A stretch of 14,264 bases of DNA from Actinomycetes bacterium (GCA_021793115.1 JAJYTJ010000096.1:1-14264), one strand, 5' to 3'; shown: positions 1 to 5,931, counted from the first letter of the stretch. The notes: generated from the letters alone by a model not told the origin. Program-made: numbers and translations.

Positions 1-79
1 GGCGCTCGAGGCCGGCGGCGTGCTCGTCTCCGACAAGATCGTCATCAACCTCGACATCGCCGCGGTCAAGCAGGCCTGA
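1..79 (+). CDS. C-terminal end of an unidentified protein (5' partial)
   Basis: An open frame enters from the left edge (first full codon at base 2) and stops at TGA 77-79. It gives about 25 residues ending SDKIVINLDIAAVKQA. Codons are GC-rich at the third position, like the neighbours, and a strong hairpin follows 14 bases after the stop, which supports a real gene end. The alternating hydrophobic tail could be a terminal beta strand followed by a short helix. I do not recognise the family and offer no function; the gene body lies outside the window. Confidence 0.7.
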   Translation, partial: ALEAGGVLVSDKIVINLDIAAVKQA

Positions 80-93
80 CGCGTTCGCACGCA

Positions 94-121
94 CGGCCCG
101 GTCCCCCAGGGGGCCGGGCCG
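94..121. terminator. GC-rich hairpin terminator between convergent genes
   Basis: The left arm 94-107 (CGGCCCGG, a bulged T, then a C run) pairs with the G run and CCGGGCCG at 109-121, leaving a very tight loop. It sits between the stop of the plus-strand fragment (79) and the stop of the minus-strand exporter (128), so it could serve both genes. There is no T tract, which is common for actinobacterial terminators. Confidence 0.65.
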
Positions 122-127
122 TCGTCG

Positions 128-745
128 TCAGTGCTCGGCCGCGAGCCCCGTGGCGAACCCGAGGAAGACCACGCCCGCCGCGCCCTCGATCCGGCGACGC
201 GCCCGCCGCGACGTGAGCAGGTGCCGGGCCGCCCCGGCCGCGGCGACCACGCCCAGCAGCACCGCCACCCCGACCACGGTGAGCGTGAGCGCGTAGAGCA
301 TGAGCTGCGGCACCCGGGCGTGCGCCCCGACGAACTGCGGCAGCACCGCGAGGTTGAACGCCAGCACCTTGGGGTTGGTGATGTTGCACAGGAAGCCGGT
401 GCGGGCCGCCGACCAGCGGCGACCGGTGCCCGCTTCGGTGAGGGCGACGCCGGCTTCGTCGTCCCGCACAGCGGTGACAAGGGCGCGGATGCCCAGATAG
501 GCGAGATAGGCGACGCCGGCCCACCGGATCACCTCGAACGCCGCCTGCGACGCCTGGATGATCGCGCCGAGCCCGGAGCCGGCGAGCACGCCCTGGACGA
601 CGTTGGCGACGCCGATGCCGAGGAGCGTCCACAGGCCACGCCGGCGGCCGCCGACCACGGTGCTGCGCATGGTCAGCAGCATGTCGGGGCCCGGCACGAG
701 CGCCAGGGCGAGCGCGAACACCAGGAACGACGCGTAGTGACCCAC
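128..745 (-). CDS. LysE/RhtB-family amino-acid exporter
   Basis: This is a 205-residue integral membrane protein of the LysE/RhtB family, which exports amino acids or their derivatives by a proton-coupled mechanism. The N-terminus has the family pattern: a first hydrophobic helix ending in VPGPDMLLT (about residues 17-25), then a basic Arg-rich loop and GIGVANVVQG. Further hydrophobic segments lie near 42-65, 70-92, 115-140, 145-170 and 185-203, fitting six helices. NITNPKVLAFN near 120-130 is another family hallmark. Length matches the usual 200-210. The GTG start at 745 lies 7 nt after a TAGGCT -10 box, suggesting a leaderless transcript. It follows rex by 21 nt on the same strand, so it may also be read from upstream. 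The substrate cannot be told from sequence. Confidence 0.9.
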   Translation of the reverse strand: MGHYASFLVFALALALVPGPDMLLTMRSTVVGGRRRGLWTLLGIGVANVVQGVLAGSGLGAIIQASQAAFEVIRWAGVAYLAYLGIRALVTAVRDDEAGVALTEAGTGRRWSAARTGFLCNITNPKVLAFNLAVLPQFVGAHARVPQLMLYALTLTVVGVAVLLGVVAAAGAARHLLTSRRARRRIEGAAGVVFLGFATGLAAEH

Positions 746-752
746 GCGCGCG

Positions 753-758
753 AGCCTA
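753..758 (-). promoter_or_regulatory. -10 box for leaderless lysE-type gene
   Basis: On the minus strand TAGGCT fits the actinobacterial TAnnnT consensus and is followed by 7 nt and the GTG start. It lies in the short gap between rex and the exporter. No clear -35 is visible; it would fall within the 3' end of rex. Confidence 0.4.
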
Positions 759-766
759 GGGCGCGG

Positions 767-1429
767 CTACGCCTTCCCGTGCTCCCGGTGCCGGCCGTGG
801 AACGCCAGCAGCTGCAGCTCCGACGCGAGGTCGACCGCACGCACGTGGACCCCGTCGGGCGCCTGCAGCGTCTGGGGCGCGAACGTGAGGATGCCGTGCA
901 CGCCGGCCGCCGCCAGCGCGTCCGCCACCTGCTGGGCCACCGCGGCGGGGGTGGCGATCACCCCGATCGTCGCGCCGGAGGCCTCGACCACCTCGGCCAG
1001 CTCGGCCACCGGGCGCACGACGAGGCCGGCCACGGTGGTGCCGACGACGGCGGGGTCGTCGTCCACGAGGCCGACGATCGAGAACCCGCGCTCCGCGAAG
1101 CCGCCGTACGCCGCCAACGCGTGCCCGAGGTGCCCCACCCCGACGATGACCACCCGGTTCGGCTCCTCCAGCCCCAGCACCGAGCCGATGTGGCCGCGCA
1201 GCTGGGCCACGTCGTAGCCCACGCCACGGCGCCCGTACGAGCCGAGGAAGGACAGGTCCTTGCGCAGCTGCTCTGGGCTGACCCCCGACCGCGCGGCGAG
1301 CTCGTGCGACGACGTGAGCTTGGCACCCTCGGACCACAGCCCGTCGAGCGCCAGCAAGTAGGCCGGCAGCCGCGCGACCGATGCCCGCGGCAGGCGCTCC
1401 CGTGCGCCCTCCGCCCCTGCGGTCGTCAC
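767..1429 (-). CDS. rex: Redox-sensing transcriptional repressor Rex
   Basis: Rex is a cytoplasmic homodimeric repressor that senses the NADH/NAD+ ratio; NADH binding releases it from DNA and derepresses respiratory and fermentative genes. The 220 residues show an N-terminal winged helix (about 16-78, with SSHELAARSGVSPEQLRKDLS as recognition region and GSYGRRGVGYDV as wing). A Rossmann fold follows with VGVGHLGHAL (96-105), where His replaces the usual Asn of the GxGxLGxAL motif, then GFSIVGLVDDDP and IGVIATPAA. The C-terminal helix that swaps between subunits is SELQLLAFHG. The GTG start at 1429 has an AGAGGGG ribosome site 6 nt upstream (1436-1442). It lies downstream of the glutaredoxin-like gene (66-nt gap) and upstream of the exporter. 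In Streptomyces rex is joined to hem genes; here it is not. I found no full Rex operator (TTGTGAA-N4-TTCACAA) in the window. Confidence 0.95.
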   Translation of the reverse strand: MTTAGAEGARERLPRASVARLPAYLLALDGLWSEGAKLTSSHELAARSGVSPEQLRKDLSFLGSYGRRGVGYDVAQLRGHIGSVLGLEEPNRVVIVGVGHLGHALAAYGGFAERGFSIVGLVDDDPAVVGTTVAGLVVRPVAELAEVVEASGATIGVIATPAAVAQQVADALAAAGVHGILTFAPQTLQAPDGVHVRAVDLASELQLLAFHGRHREHGKA

Positions 1430-1495
1430 CTCGTACCCCTCTTCTGGGCCACCTCGTCCGGCCGCCCGGCCTCACGCTACGGGTCCCGTGGCTCC

Positions 1496-2008
1496 TCAGG
1501 CGAGCGCGGCACGCAGCGCACGCTCGGAGACCTGGTACTGGGCCACGTCGACGCCGTCCACCACGACGACCGGCAGGCGCTCGCCATAGGCCGCCGCGAG
1601 GCCGGCGCCAGCTGGGCTCGTGCCGGTCACACCGGCGCCGGTCGCACCCGTGGCGAACGCACCCGTGCTGTTCGCACCCGCACCGGGCGCTCCAGTGCCG
1701 GCCGCACCCACGTCGGCCGCACCCGCGCCGGTCGCACCCGTGGCGGCCGCACCCGCGCCGGCCGTACCCGTGGCGAACGCACCCGTACTGTTCGCACCCG
1801 CACCGGGCGCTCCAGTGCCGGCCGCACCTCCGTCGGCCGCGCCCGCGCCGACGAGGCCGCGGTCGTCAGGGCCGGCGTCGACGTCGACCTCCACCCAGGC
1901 CACGCCGACGTCACCGCAGACGCGCACGACGACGGCCCGGGCCTCGTCGCACAGGTGGCAGCCGGCACGGCCGTAGAGGACGACGCGGGGGGCTGCGGGT
2001 GCGCTCAC
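1496..2008 (-). CDS. Glutaredoxin-family protein with a large Gly/Ala pentad-repeat insert
   Basis: This is a 170-residue thioredoxin-fold protein of the actinobacterial glutaredoxin-like (DUF836-type) family, presumably a cytoplasmic thiol-disulfide oxidoreductase. VVLYGRAGCHLCDEAR (9-24) carries the CxxC site (Cys17, Cys20). WVEVDVDA is the second strand, and YGERLPVVVVDG (141-152) carries the cis-proline and third strand; RALRAALA is the end helix. The family is usually about 80-90 residues. Here about 85 extra residues (51-136) separate the second strand from the cis-proline, made of 5-residue GAxxx units arranged as two 40-residue copies. Both flanks stay in frame, so the gene looks intact. 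I chose GTG at 2008 because TACCGT lies 6 nt before it and the conserved fold begins at once; the frame is open to 2323, but that stretch overlaps the divergent phosphatase gene and looks non-coding. It heads a minus-strand cluster with rex. Confidence 0.85.
   Translation of the reverse strand: MSAPAAPRVVLYGRAGCHLCDEARAVVVRVCGDVGVAWVEVDVDAGPDDRGLVGAGAADGGAAGTGAPGAGANSTGAFATGTAGAGAAATGATGAGAADVGAAGTGAPGAGANSTGAFATGATGAGVTGTSPAGAGLAAAYGERLPVVVVDGVDVAQYQVSERALRAALA
1604..1843 (-). repeat. Two 120-bp tandem repeats of 15-bp units inside the glutaredoxin gene
   Basis: Two copies (1604-1723 and 1724-1843) are offset by exactly 120 bases, each made of eight 15-bp units encoding GAxxx. The best-kept core, 1649-1708 against 1769-1828, differs at a single base (1667/1787), implying recent duplication or gene conversion. 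The outer units have diverged. Because the unit is a multiple of three, copy-number change would preserve the reading frame. Two opposite-strand frames also stay open across it, but these are by-products of the repeat. Confidence 0.9.
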
Positions 2009-2014
2009 GCGACC

Positions 2015-2020
2015 ACGGTA
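2015..2020 (-). promoter_or_regulatory. -10 box for leaderless glutaredoxin gene
   Basis: Minus-strand TACCGT followed by 6 nt and the GTG start at 2008. It is divergent from, and 37 bp away from, the matching -10 box of the phosphatase gene. No convincing -35 was seen. Confidence 0.45.
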
Positions 2021-2056
2021 GACGGACCGGCCTGAGGGGTTCTCATGCGACCTCGC

Positions 2057-2062
2057 TACAGT
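2057..2062 (+). promoter_or_regulatory. -10 box for leaderless HAD phosphatase gene
   Basis: TACAGT is followed by 6 nt (2063-2068) and a GTG at 2069-2071. The spacing places the transcription start at or beside the GTG. This is the main reason for preferring 2069 over the in-frame ATG at 2045. Confidence 0.5.
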
Positions 2063-2068
2063 GGCGCC

Positions 2069-2782
2069 GTGTTCCCACGCCCCGATCGGTCCGACGTGAC
2101 CGGTCCGGAGGCCCGCGTCGGCGCGTTCTTCGACGTCGACAACACCCTCATCCGAGGCGCGAGCGCCTTCCACCTCGCCGTCGGCCTGTACCGGCGCGGC
2201 CTGCTGCGGGTGCCGGAGATCGTGAGGTTCGCCGGGCACCAGGCGCGTTACCGGGCTTTCGGCGAGAACCGGCGGCAGATGGACGACGTGCGCGCCGCCG
2301 CGCTGGCGATCGTCCGCGGCCACTCGGTCGCCGAGATGGGCCTCATCGCAGAGGACGTGTACGACGAGGTCATGACGCTACGGATCTACCCCGGCGCCCG
2401 CCGGCTGCTCGAGGAGCACCAGGCCGCCGGTCACCGCGTCTGGCTCGTCACCGCCGGCCCGCGCGAGGTGGGCGAGATCATCGCCCGCAAGCTGGGGGCC
2501 GCGGGCGCGCTCGGCACCATCGTCGAGCAGGAGGACGGGCGGTACACGGGGCGGCTGTGCGGCGACCTGCTGCACGGCACCGCCAAGGCGGATGCCGTCA
2601 CCGTCCTGGCCGAGCGCGAGGGCATCGACCTGGGCTCCTCGTACGCCTACGGCGACTCGACGCACGACGTCCCGATCCTGTCGCTCGTGGGCAACCCGGT
2701 GGCGATCAACCCGGACCGCCGGCTGCGGCGCCACGCCGTGCGCGCCGGCTGGCCCGTCCAGGAGTTCACCACCCGCGGCTGA
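2069..2782 (+). CDS. HAD-IB family hydrolase (SerB-like phosphatase)
   Basis: A 237-residue soluble haloacid-dehalogenase-superfamily phosphatase of subfamily IB, the group that includes phosphoserine phosphatase. Motif I is FFDVDNTLIRG with nucleophile Asp22 and acid/base Asp24. The helical cap follows (about 28-100, YRRGLLRVPEIVRF and FGENRRQM). Motif II is WLVTAG near 125-130, the motif III Lys is in GTAKADAV near 175, and motif IV is YAYGDSTHDVPIL near 192-204; all catalytic residues are present. The substrate is unknown: HAD-IB members near bS22 and glutaredoxin genes in actinobacteria are often labelled SerB-like without proof. An in-frame ATG at 2045 with a GAGGGG ahead of it would add eight residues, but these would be encoded by the -10 region, so I prefer GTG 2069. 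It is divergent from the glutaredoxin gene, with 60 bp between the starts. Confidence 0.88.
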   Translation: MFPRPDRSDVTGPEARVGAFFDVDNTLIRGASAFHLAVGLYRRGLLRVPEIVRFAGHQARYRAFGENRRQMDDVRAAALAIVRGHSVAEMGLIAEDVYDEVMTLRIYPGARRLLEEHQAAGHRVWLVTAGPREVGEIIARKLGAAGALGTIVEQEDGRYTGRLCGDLLHGTAKADAVTVLAEREGIDLGSSYAYGDSTHDVPILSLVGNPVAINPDRRLRRHAVRAGWPVQEFTTRG

Positions 2783-2833
2783 GCGCACCGACGGCGCCGG
2801 CCGCGGGCCGCGCATGTCTTGCGCGCCCGCGGT

Positions 2834-2905
2834 AGCGAGCGGATCGGCTCGACCGACCTCAGACCGAGCGTGCCTCGCGCTCGCAGCAGCGAGCGGACAG
2901 GCTCG
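2834..2905. repeat. Pair of REP-like imperfect palindromes
   Basis: Two 18-bp elements, AGCGAGCGGAtcGGCTCG (2834-2851) and AGCGAGCGGAcaGGCTCG (2888-2905), match at 16 of 18 positions and lie 54 bp apart. Each contains CGAGC...GCTCG arms, so each can form a short hairpin. They lie in the 212-bp gap between the phosphatase stop and the acetyltransferase start and may act in transcription termination or be dispersed REP-type repeats. Confidence 0.5.
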
Positions 2906-2982
2906 TCGGGCACGCGCCGAGCGACTCGCGGGCCGCACCGATTTTCGTGGCGACGGCGCCGCCGGAGGCCGAGCGCATCGCC

Positions 2983-2988
2983 TACGCT
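2983..2988 (+). promoter_or_regulatory. -10 box for leaderless GNAT gene
   Basis: TACGCT is followed by 6 nt and the GTG at 2995, the same arrangement as at the phosphatase gene. It argues against the upstream in-frame start at 2947. Confidence 0.5.
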
Positions 2989-2994
2989 CGGCGC

Positions 2995-3618
2995 GTGCCC
3001 GACGAGCCGTCCGGACCTCCCGCACCCTCGGCAGGCCGCCCACCGGCCGGTCGCCAGCGCCGCGTCGACCTCCGGTCGACCCCCGCGACCCGCGTCAGGC
3101 CTGCCGCTCCGGACGACGTCCCCGCGCTGGCCGAGCTCGCCGCGCTCACCTTCCCGCTCGCCTGCCCACCCTCCATCGGGCCGGCCGATGCCGCCGCGTT
3201 CATCGCCTCACGACTCTCGCGCGAGGCCTTCGACACCCACCTGGCCGAACCGAGCCACCGCGTCCTCGTCGCGACCGGCGACGACGACGACGTACTCATC
3301 GGGTACACGCTGCTGATCCTCGGCGAACCGGCCGACGCGGACGCGGCCGCCGCAGTGACGATCCGGCCCACCGTGGAGCTCTCGAAGTGCTACGTCCACC
3401 CAGTCCACCACGGGACCGGGACGGCGGCGGCGCTCATGGGAGCCAGCCTGGCCGCAGCCCGCGGGCTGGGCGCCGGCAGCGTCTGGCTCGGCGTCAACCA
3501 GCACAACTCGCGTGCGCAGCGGTTCTACGCGAAGAGCGGCTTCACCGCCGCCGGTACCAAGCACTTCGCGGTCGGCACGGTTCGCGAGGACGACTACGTC
3601 ATGACGCGCGCCTTGTAG
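2995..3618 (+). CDS. GNAT-family N-acetyltransferase
   Basis: A 207-residue protein with a Gcn5-related acetyltransferase domain over about residues 30-207, which transfers acetyl from acetyl-CoA to an amine. The domain opens with RVRPAAPDDVPALAELAALTF, typical of the first strand and helix. ELSKCYVHPVHHGTGTAAALM (about 125-146) is the acetyl-CoA pyrophosphate-binding strand and loop. WLGVNQHNSRAQRFYAKSGF (about 165-185) is the conserved C-terminal NxxAxxFYxxxGF signature. The first 25-30 residues are Pro/Arg/Ser-rich and probably disordered. An upstream in-frame start at 2947 would run through the -10 box, so GTG 2995 is preferred. FYAKSGF and ...DDYVMTRAL resemble RimI/YjaB-type small-molecule or peptide acetyltransferases, but no substrate can be assigned. 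It stands alone downstream of the phosphatase. Confidence 0.85.
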   Translation: MPDEPSGPPAPSAGRPPAGRQRRVDLRSTPATRVRPAAPDDVPALAELAALTFPLACPPSIGPADAAAFIASRLSREAFDTHLAEPSHRVLVATGDDDDVLIGYTLLILGEPADADAAAAVTIRPTVELSKCYVHPVHHGTGTAAALMGASLAAARGLGAGSVWLGVNQHNSRAQRFYAKSGFTAAGTKHFAVGTVREDDYVMTRAL

Positions 3619-3668
3619 CGGCACGTCAGCGCCGCAGCGGCACAGTCGTGGCGGCCAAGCGGCCCGTC

Positions 3669-3692
3669 GGCAGCGTGGCAGCGTGGCAGCGA
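3669..3692. repeat. Three tandem copies of an 8-bp unit
   Basis: GGCAGCGT (3669-3676), GGCAGCGT (3677-3684) and GGCAGCGA (3685-3692) lie head to tail in the 77-bp gap between the convergent acetyltransferase and nuclease genes, just 3' of the nuclease stop codon. The 8-bp period matches two other arrays on the 5' side of that gene. Confidence 0.75.
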
Positions 3693-3695
3693 CGT

Positions 3696-5234
3696 TCATC
3701 CCGTTCGGCTGAGCGGCTCCGCCGGCTCGTCGGCCGCGCCCCACAGCGGATGCTGCTCGCCACGCACACCACGGCGCGCGGCAACCCCGACGTCCCCCGT
3801 CGTACCGGGACCGGGCCTCGCCTCAGCGGCGGCACCAACGTTCGTCCCCGTTCGTCCGCCGCCCGGCGACCCACCGATGCCGATGAGACCGCCGCGACGA
3901 TCGCGGTGCTCGTAGCGGCCGTCGCCCAGTCGCGTCACCACGATGTCGTGGTCGTGGATCCAGTCGTGGTGGAAGCGGCAGTACGGGCCGCAGTTGGCCA
4001 GGTCGGTAGGGCCGCCGTCCCGGTCCCACCAAGACAGGTGGTGCAGCTCCGTGTTCCGCAGCGGCATGGCGCAGTCCGGCCACACGCAGCCCGTCACCCC
4101 GCTGGCCAGGAGCGCCATCCAGTGCCGGCGGCCGAACAGCCGCTGCCCGCGCCCGAGGTCGAGCACGAGCCCGTCGGCGTCGACGACGGCCCGCGTGAGC
4201 ACGCAGTCGCACAGCGCCCGGGCGACCTCCGAGGCCGGCCACGCCCGTCCCCCTTCGTCGAGCACCGGCGGCACGCCGCCCGTCGCCTCGACGACGCCCT
4301 CCGTCGAGCCCGGGGTCGGTACCGGCCGAGCCACGCTCCGGGCGGCGGCCCCCACGCCCCGGGCGGGCTCGCCGCTGCGACGGCGGCCCGCACGCAGGGC
4401 TGCCCACGTCTCCTGCGTCATGGTCACGATCGCCTGCACGGGTGCCGCGGCGCCCGGTGTGGTCGCGTCGTCCGACAGCGTGCGGTGCACCATCGCCATC
4501 AGGGCATCCGCACGCCGCTGGCCGGCGTCTCGATCGTCGTCCTTCGCGGGCCGCGGGTTCAGCGCACCGATCGCCTTGCTGAGCTCGTACCCCGCGACGC
4601 TGTCCAGCTGCGCCTTCACCAGCGCGCCGCCTGGCGTGTGGGAGATGGTGAGAAAGCGGTTCGCCCGCTGCTCGTCGTGCGACCGCTGCAGTCCCCGCGG
4701 GTCCAGCTCCGCCGCCATCACCCGGAGCTGCTTGCCGAACTCCGGGGCGTCGAAGCGCCGGGCCAGCGCCACCACGCGCTCCTGCCCCGCATCGGTGGCC
4801 AGCTCGGCCGCGAGCCGCGGCGACACCGCGGTCGCGCGGGTGAGCTGCGCGATGTGCGTCTCCGTCACCGGGCCGTCGGCCAGCGCTTCGGCCACGGCGG
4901 GCAGCGCCTGCAGCGTCGCGGCCTGGTCCACGGCGGCGAAGCCGGCCCCACGCCCGCTGCGCGACACGCGCCCGACGAACCCGGCGAGGTCCCTGTCGCC
5001 CTTCAGCGCCCACGTCCCTGCTTGTCGCTCCGCCGTCACCACGCGACCTTCGAGCACGGCCATCTGGTCGCGGTGCCTGGCCGCCCATGCGAGCACGCCG
5101 GTGCGGGTCGCCGCACCCCACTCGATGGCGTCCCCCACGGCGTCGAGCGCCGCGCGCGTCGCCGCCTCCAGCGCGACGAAGGCCGCGGGCAGCGTTGCCG
5201 CCGCTTCGGGCGCGCACGACGAGATCGTCGCCAT
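3696..5234 (-). CDS. DUF222 / HNH endonuclease (13E12-family type)
   Basis: A 512-residue protein of the DUF222-HNH family abundant in actinobacteria (the 13E12 repeat proteins of mycobacteria). Residues about 15-310 form the mostly helical DUF222 domain, which includes LTRATAVSPRLAAEL and FLTISHTPGGALVKAQLDSVAG. A His-Cys-rich HNH domain follows at about 365-445: CVWPDC (383-388) for zinc, ELHHLSWW (His398/His399), DLANCGPYCRFHHDWIH with Asn414 and His422/423. All HNH residues are present, so a metal-dependent DNA nuclease is likely. Residues after 450 are Gly/Arg/Ala-rich and probably disordered. I chose ATG 5234 because the frame upstream runs through a LexA box and -10 element; an ATG at 5315 would lie upstream of the promoter. 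Its exact cellular role is not established for this family. Tandem octamer arrays flank it on both sides. Confidence 0.88.
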   Translation of the reverse strand: MATISSCAPEAAATLPAAFVALEAATRAALDAVGDAIEWGAATRTGVLAWAARHRDQMAVLEGRVVTAERQAGTWALKGDRDLAGFVGRVSRSGRGAGFAAVDQAATLQALPAVAEALADGPVTETHIAQLTRATAVSPRLAAELATDAGQERVVALARRFDAPEFGKQLRVMAAELDPRGLQRSHDEQRANRFLTISHTPGGALVKAQLDSVAGYELSKAIGALNPRPAKDDDRDAGQRRADALMAMVHRTLSDDATTPGAAAPVQAIVTMTQETWAALRAGRRRSGEPARGVGAAARSVARPVPTPGSTEGVVEATGGVPPVLDEGGRAWPASEVARALCDCVLTRAVVDADGLVLDLGRGQRLFGRRHWMALLASGVTGCVWPDCAMPLRNTELHHLSWWDRDGGPTDLANCGPYCRFHHDWIHDHDIVVTRLGDGRYEHRDRRGGLIGIGGSPGGGRTGTNVGAAAEARPGPGTTGDVGVAARRGVRGEQHPLWGAADEPAEPLSRTG

Positions 5235-5259
5235 CGCCGCACACCCCCGTAGATCGCCG

Positions 5260-5275
5260 TCGAACTGTTGTTCGA
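5260..5275. promoter_or_regulatory. Perfect LexA (SOS) box
   Basis: TCGAAC-TGTT-GTTCGA is an exact match to the actinobacterial/Gram-positive SOS consensus TCGAAC-N4-GTTCGA. It begins 26 bases upstream of the nuclease ATG and directly abuts the -10 box, covering the expected transcription start, so LexA binding would block initiation. Several mycobacterial 13E12-family genes are known to carry LexA boxes, which supports the assignment. Confidence 0.9.
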
Positions 5276-5304
5276 AGCCTATCGGGCAACGGTGCATCGC
5301 GCAA
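5276..5304 (-). promoter_or_regulatory. Promoter of the DUF222/HNH gene
   Basis: On the minus strand TTGCGC (5299-5304) and TAGGCT (5276-5281) are separated by 17 bp. The predicted transcription start, about 7 nt downstream, falls inside the LexA box, leaving a leader of about 35 nt to the ATG at 5234. Confidence 0.65.
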
Positions 5305-5500
5305 GGAAATAGCACGTCTGACCTGCGGAGACGCCTGTGGATGCCTCACCGTCGCGCGCGGGCTGTGGGCGGCTCGCGCGCCCACCTGCGGGTCGCGCGC
5401 AATCCCACCCGGGAAGCGCCGACGATGCCCTTGACGACAGCGGTGCCGACCACATCGACGCGCGGTGAGCCGACGACACGACGCGCCGAGCTGGCGACAA

Positions 5501-5604
5501 GTCGAGAGGTCGAGAGGTCGAGAGGTCGAGAGGTCGAGAGGTCGAGAGGTCGAGGGGTTCAGAGGTCGAGAGGTCGAGGGGTCAAGAGGTCAAGAGGTCC
5601 AGGA
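5501..5604. repeat. Octanucleotide tandem array, about 13 units of GTCGAGAG
   Basis: The array starts with six identical GTCGAGAG units (5501-5548). It continues with variants GTCGAGGG, GTTCAGAG, GTCGAGAG, GTCGAGGG, two GTCAAGAG and a terminal GTCCAGGA. Perfect units at one end and decaying units at the other fit polymerase slippage. The 8-bp period would shift any reading frame, so it is non-coding. One strand is purine-rich. Confidence 0.95.
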
Positions 5605-5639
5605 GCCGGGCGACGACGAGCCGGGCGCACGCAGTGCAG

Positions 5640-5714
5640 CACGCCCGACGCGAGCGCAGCACGGCACGCCCGACGCGAGCGCAGCACGGCACGCCCGGCG
5701 CGACCAGCACCGCA
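5640..5714. repeat. 25-bp tandem repeat, two full copies plus a diverged third
   Basis: Two identical 25-bp units (5640-5664, 5665-5689), each beginning CACGCCCGACGCGAGC and ending GCAGCACGG, are followed by a diverged third copy from 5690. It lies between the two octamer arrays. Confidence 0.85.
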
Positions 5715-5783
5715 GACACCGGCCAGCGCGAGCGGCACGCCAGACCTGGCGCAGGCAGCACAACAGACCAAGCCGGGCCGGAC

Positions 5784-5831
5784 GGAGCCACGGAGTCACA
5801 GAGCCACGGAGCCACGGAGCCACGGAGCCAC
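5784..5831. repeat. Octanucleotide tandem array, six units of GGAGCCAC
   Basis: The units are GGAGCCAC, GGAGTCAC, AGAGCCAC, then three perfect GGAGCCAC copies. The unit is unrelated to GTCGAGAG at 5501 but has the same 8-bp length. Confidence 0.92.
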
Positions 5832-5832
5832 G

Positions 5833-5870
5833 CGACGAGAACGCCCGACGAGAACGCCCGACGAGAACGA
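5833..5870. repeat. 13-bp tandem repeat, about three copies
   Basis: CGACGAGAACGCC occurs at 5833-5845 and 5846-5858, with a partial third copy (CGACGAGAACGA) from 5859. It abuts the terminator hairpin that begins at 5872. Confidence 0.85.
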
Positions 5871-5871
5871 C

Positions 5872-5901
5872 GAAGGCCCGGTCGATCCCGACCGGGCCTT
5901 C
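5872..5901 (-). terminator. Terminator hairpin downstream of bS22
   Basis: A perfect 13-bp stem, GAAGGCCCGGTCG (5872-5884) against CGACCGGGCCTTC (5889-5901), has a 4-base ATCC loop. It lies 30 bases past the bS22 stop codon. There is no strong T tract after it on the minus strand. Confidence 0.85.
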
Positions 5902-5931
5902 ACGTGTCCGAGCCGCCCAGGGCGGCGCGCG

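Larger units (their letters stand above)
5235..5931. other. Gene-free interval with promoter, repeat arrays and terminator
   Basis: About 700 bases without a convincing gene. The left part holds the SOS-regulated promoter of the nuclease gene (5260-5304). Bases 5305-5500 show no recognisable element. From 5501 to 5870 four different tandem arrays follow one another, with a spacer at 5605-5639 and another at about 5715-5783. A terminator hairpin (5872-5901) closes the interval before bS22. Open frames across it are low-complexity products of the repeats and show no family similarity. Confidence 0.75.

Noticed and set aside
131..2035. Long plus-strand open frame (634 codons) opposite the exporter, rex and glutaredoxin genes
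   Set aside because: It is antisense to three recognisable proteins, is Arg/His-rich and low in complexity, and stays open only because of high GC and the 15-bp repeat.
2592..5252. Plus-strand open frame of 886 codons
   Set aside because: It overlaps the phosphatase end and acetyltransferase in the wrong frame and is antisense to the DUF222/HNH gene; its composition is Arg/Pro-rich with no domain.
5235..5315. Upstream start for the nuclease (ATG 5315 or 5297)
   Set aside because: These codons lie upstream of the predicted transcription start and would make the SOS box coding; ATG 5234 fits the promoter.
5501..5831. CRISPR-like array
   Set aside because: The units are contiguous 8-, 25- and 13-bp tandem repeats with no unique spacers, and no cas gene is present.
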